This document shows positions 63,112-64,000 of a stretch of DNA of 64,000 nucleotides, one piece after another; the first letter of the stretch is position 1; each line of letters opens with the position of its first letter. Location: assembly GCF_000621745.1 (NCBI RefSeq), contig NZ_JHXK01000009.1:211051-275050 (forward strand), read 5' to 3'. Position numbers and translations under genes: made by a program. The notes under the pieces were generated by a model. The model saw only the letters and a list, made by a program, of their open reading frames with translations, did not search any database and was not told the DNA's origin. The DNA comes from Clostridium beijerinckii HUN142. GTDB lineage: Bacteria; Bacillota; Clostridia; Clostridiales; Clostridiaceae.

Positions 63112-64000
63112 TTATTCTTGTACTGGTTTCTTTAATATACCTAGTATTATAGCACCAACTACAGATCCAGCAATTATAGCTGCAAGATATGCTAATGGAT
63201 TAGTTACAATTGCGATAACGAATATTCCACCATGAGGTGCTCTTAATGCACATCCAAATGCCATTGAAAGTGCTCCCGCAACTGCTGAACCAATTATACA
63301 AGATGGTAATACCCTTATTGGATCTGCTGCTGCAAAAGGAATTGCACCTTCTGAGATAAATGATAATCCCATTATATAGTTTACAAGACCTGCTTGCCTG
63401 TCTTTTTCAGTGAATTTATTTCTAAATATTGAAGTACATATTGCAATTGCAAGTGGTGGAACCATACCACCAGCCATAACAGCTGCCATTATATCAAAGT
63501 TTCCACTAGCAAGTGATGCAGTACCAAAAAGATAAGCTGCCTTATTAACAGGACCACCCATATCAACTGACATCATACCACCTAAAACAATACCTAAAAG
63601 AATCTTACTTGTACCACCCATTGAGTTAAGTGCACCAGTGATACCTGTATTTATTGATCCCATAATTGGATTTATGAATAACATTATAACACCGATTAGA
63701 AATGTTCCTAGTAAAGGATATAAAAATACTGGTTTAATACCTTCCAAACTGTTTGGTAAGCCTGCAAATAACTTCTTAAGACCAACAACTAAATATCCAG
63801 CAATGAAACCTGCAAGTAATGCACCTAAGAAACCACCAGAAACTGCTGGAATCTTTGGATCAAATGCACTTGCAAAAGTAATACCCGCACTAGCTAAAGC
63901 ACCACCAACAAAACCTACTGAAAGAGCTGGTCTATCTCCAATACTCATTGCAATAAATCCAGCAAGAACTGGTAACATAAATCCAAATGCTGTCCCACCA
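63112..64000 (-). CDS. fruA: PTS fructose-type EIIC (C-terminal part; start outside window)
   Basis: 296 codons are visible; the frame continues past the right edge (GGTAFGFMLPVL at the boundary), so the first ATG seen inside is not the start. Fructose EIIC features: IPAVSGGFLGALLAGFIAGY, GGMMSVDMGGPVNKAAY, ISEGAIPFAAADPIRVLP and RAPHGGIFV. About seven hydrophobic segments. Fructose EII proteins usually carry EIIA and EIIB in front; those would lie beyond the window. It imports fructose as fructose-1-phosphate, or a related sugar. Confidence 0.88.
   Translation of the reverse strand, partial: GGTAFGFMLPVLAGFIAMSIGDRPALSVGFVGGALASAGITFASAFDPKIPAVSGGFLGALLAGFIAGYLVVGLKKLFAGLPNSLEGIKPVFLYPLLGTFLIGVIMLFINPIMGSINTGITGALNSMGGTSKILLGIVLGGMMSVDMGGPVNKAAYLFGTASLASGNFDIMAAVMAGGMVPPLAIAICTSIFRNKFTEKDRQAGLVNYIMGLSFISEGAIPFAAADPIRVLPSCIIGSAVAGALSMAFGCALRAPHGGIFVIAIVTNPLAYLAAIIAGSVVGAIILGILKKPVQE

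Overview
The window looks like chromosome of a solventogenic or saccharolytic Clostridium (sensu stricto), close to C. beijerinckii. The reasons are strongly AT-rich DNA, GGAGG-type ribosome sites, many PTS sugar systems, several methyl-accepting chemotaxis proteins (MCPs), an [FeFe]-hydrogenase and anaerobic formate/molybdopterin genes. This placement is inference; no database was searched. No rRNA, tRNA, CRISPR array or intact insertion sequence was seen.

Layout. 1-5950: end of a PRD-type regulator, then a sucrose-type operon (GH32 hydrolase, PTS EIIBC, GH3 beta-glucosidase). 6327-10900: a minus-strand operon of GT2, a 49-aa membrane protein, a small multidrug-resistance/EamA-like protein, a GT39-like transferase and a VanR/VanS-like two-component pair. 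11328-17131: a three-gene soluble redox module (flavoprotein, NuoF-like and NuoG/GltD-like fusion) divergent from a MerR regulator. 17410-24265: a soluble MCP-like protein, a metallopeptidase, a LuxR-type two-component pair, and a four-gene ECF sigma operon. 24666-29211: two paralogous MCPs with a decayed third copy between them. 29556-41203: a formate dehydrogenase / [FeFe]-hydrogenase / molybdenum cofactor cluster. 41624-44366: a NERD protein and another MCP. 44912-52762: a galactitol-type PTS operon with a glycerol-1-phosphate-dehydrogenase-like enzyme and a HAD phosphatase, headed by a LevR-like sigma-54 activator with its own -24/-12 promoter. 52878-53480: decayed IS4-type transposase. 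53616-58972: cellobiose-type PTS, GH1 phospho-glucosidase, ROK kinase and a divergent GntR regulator. 59117-62805: another MCP and several pseudogenes. 63112-64000: start-truncated fructose PTS EIIC.

How the genes work together. Three complete carbohydrate systems and one fragment share the PTS logic (import with phosphorylation, then a phospho-sugar enzyme), each with its own regulator type. The molybdenum genes (moaA, moaC, mobA, mobB, moeA, mog, fdhD) supply cofactor to the Cys-type formate dehydrogenase, which with two HydN-like ferredoxins and a soluble hydrogenase could make a formate-hydrogen module.

Intergenic DNA is rich in small repeats: (i) a ~310-340 bp structured element in two near-full and several deleted copies; (ii) hairpins, often followed by a conserved tail, that sit at gene ends and serve as terminators; (iii) a 165-bp palindromic element that supplies the last codons of one gene. 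Many of the first-listed long-ORF starts are not the best starts; where a ribosome site or promoter decided it, the coordinates given here use the internal start and the evidence says so.
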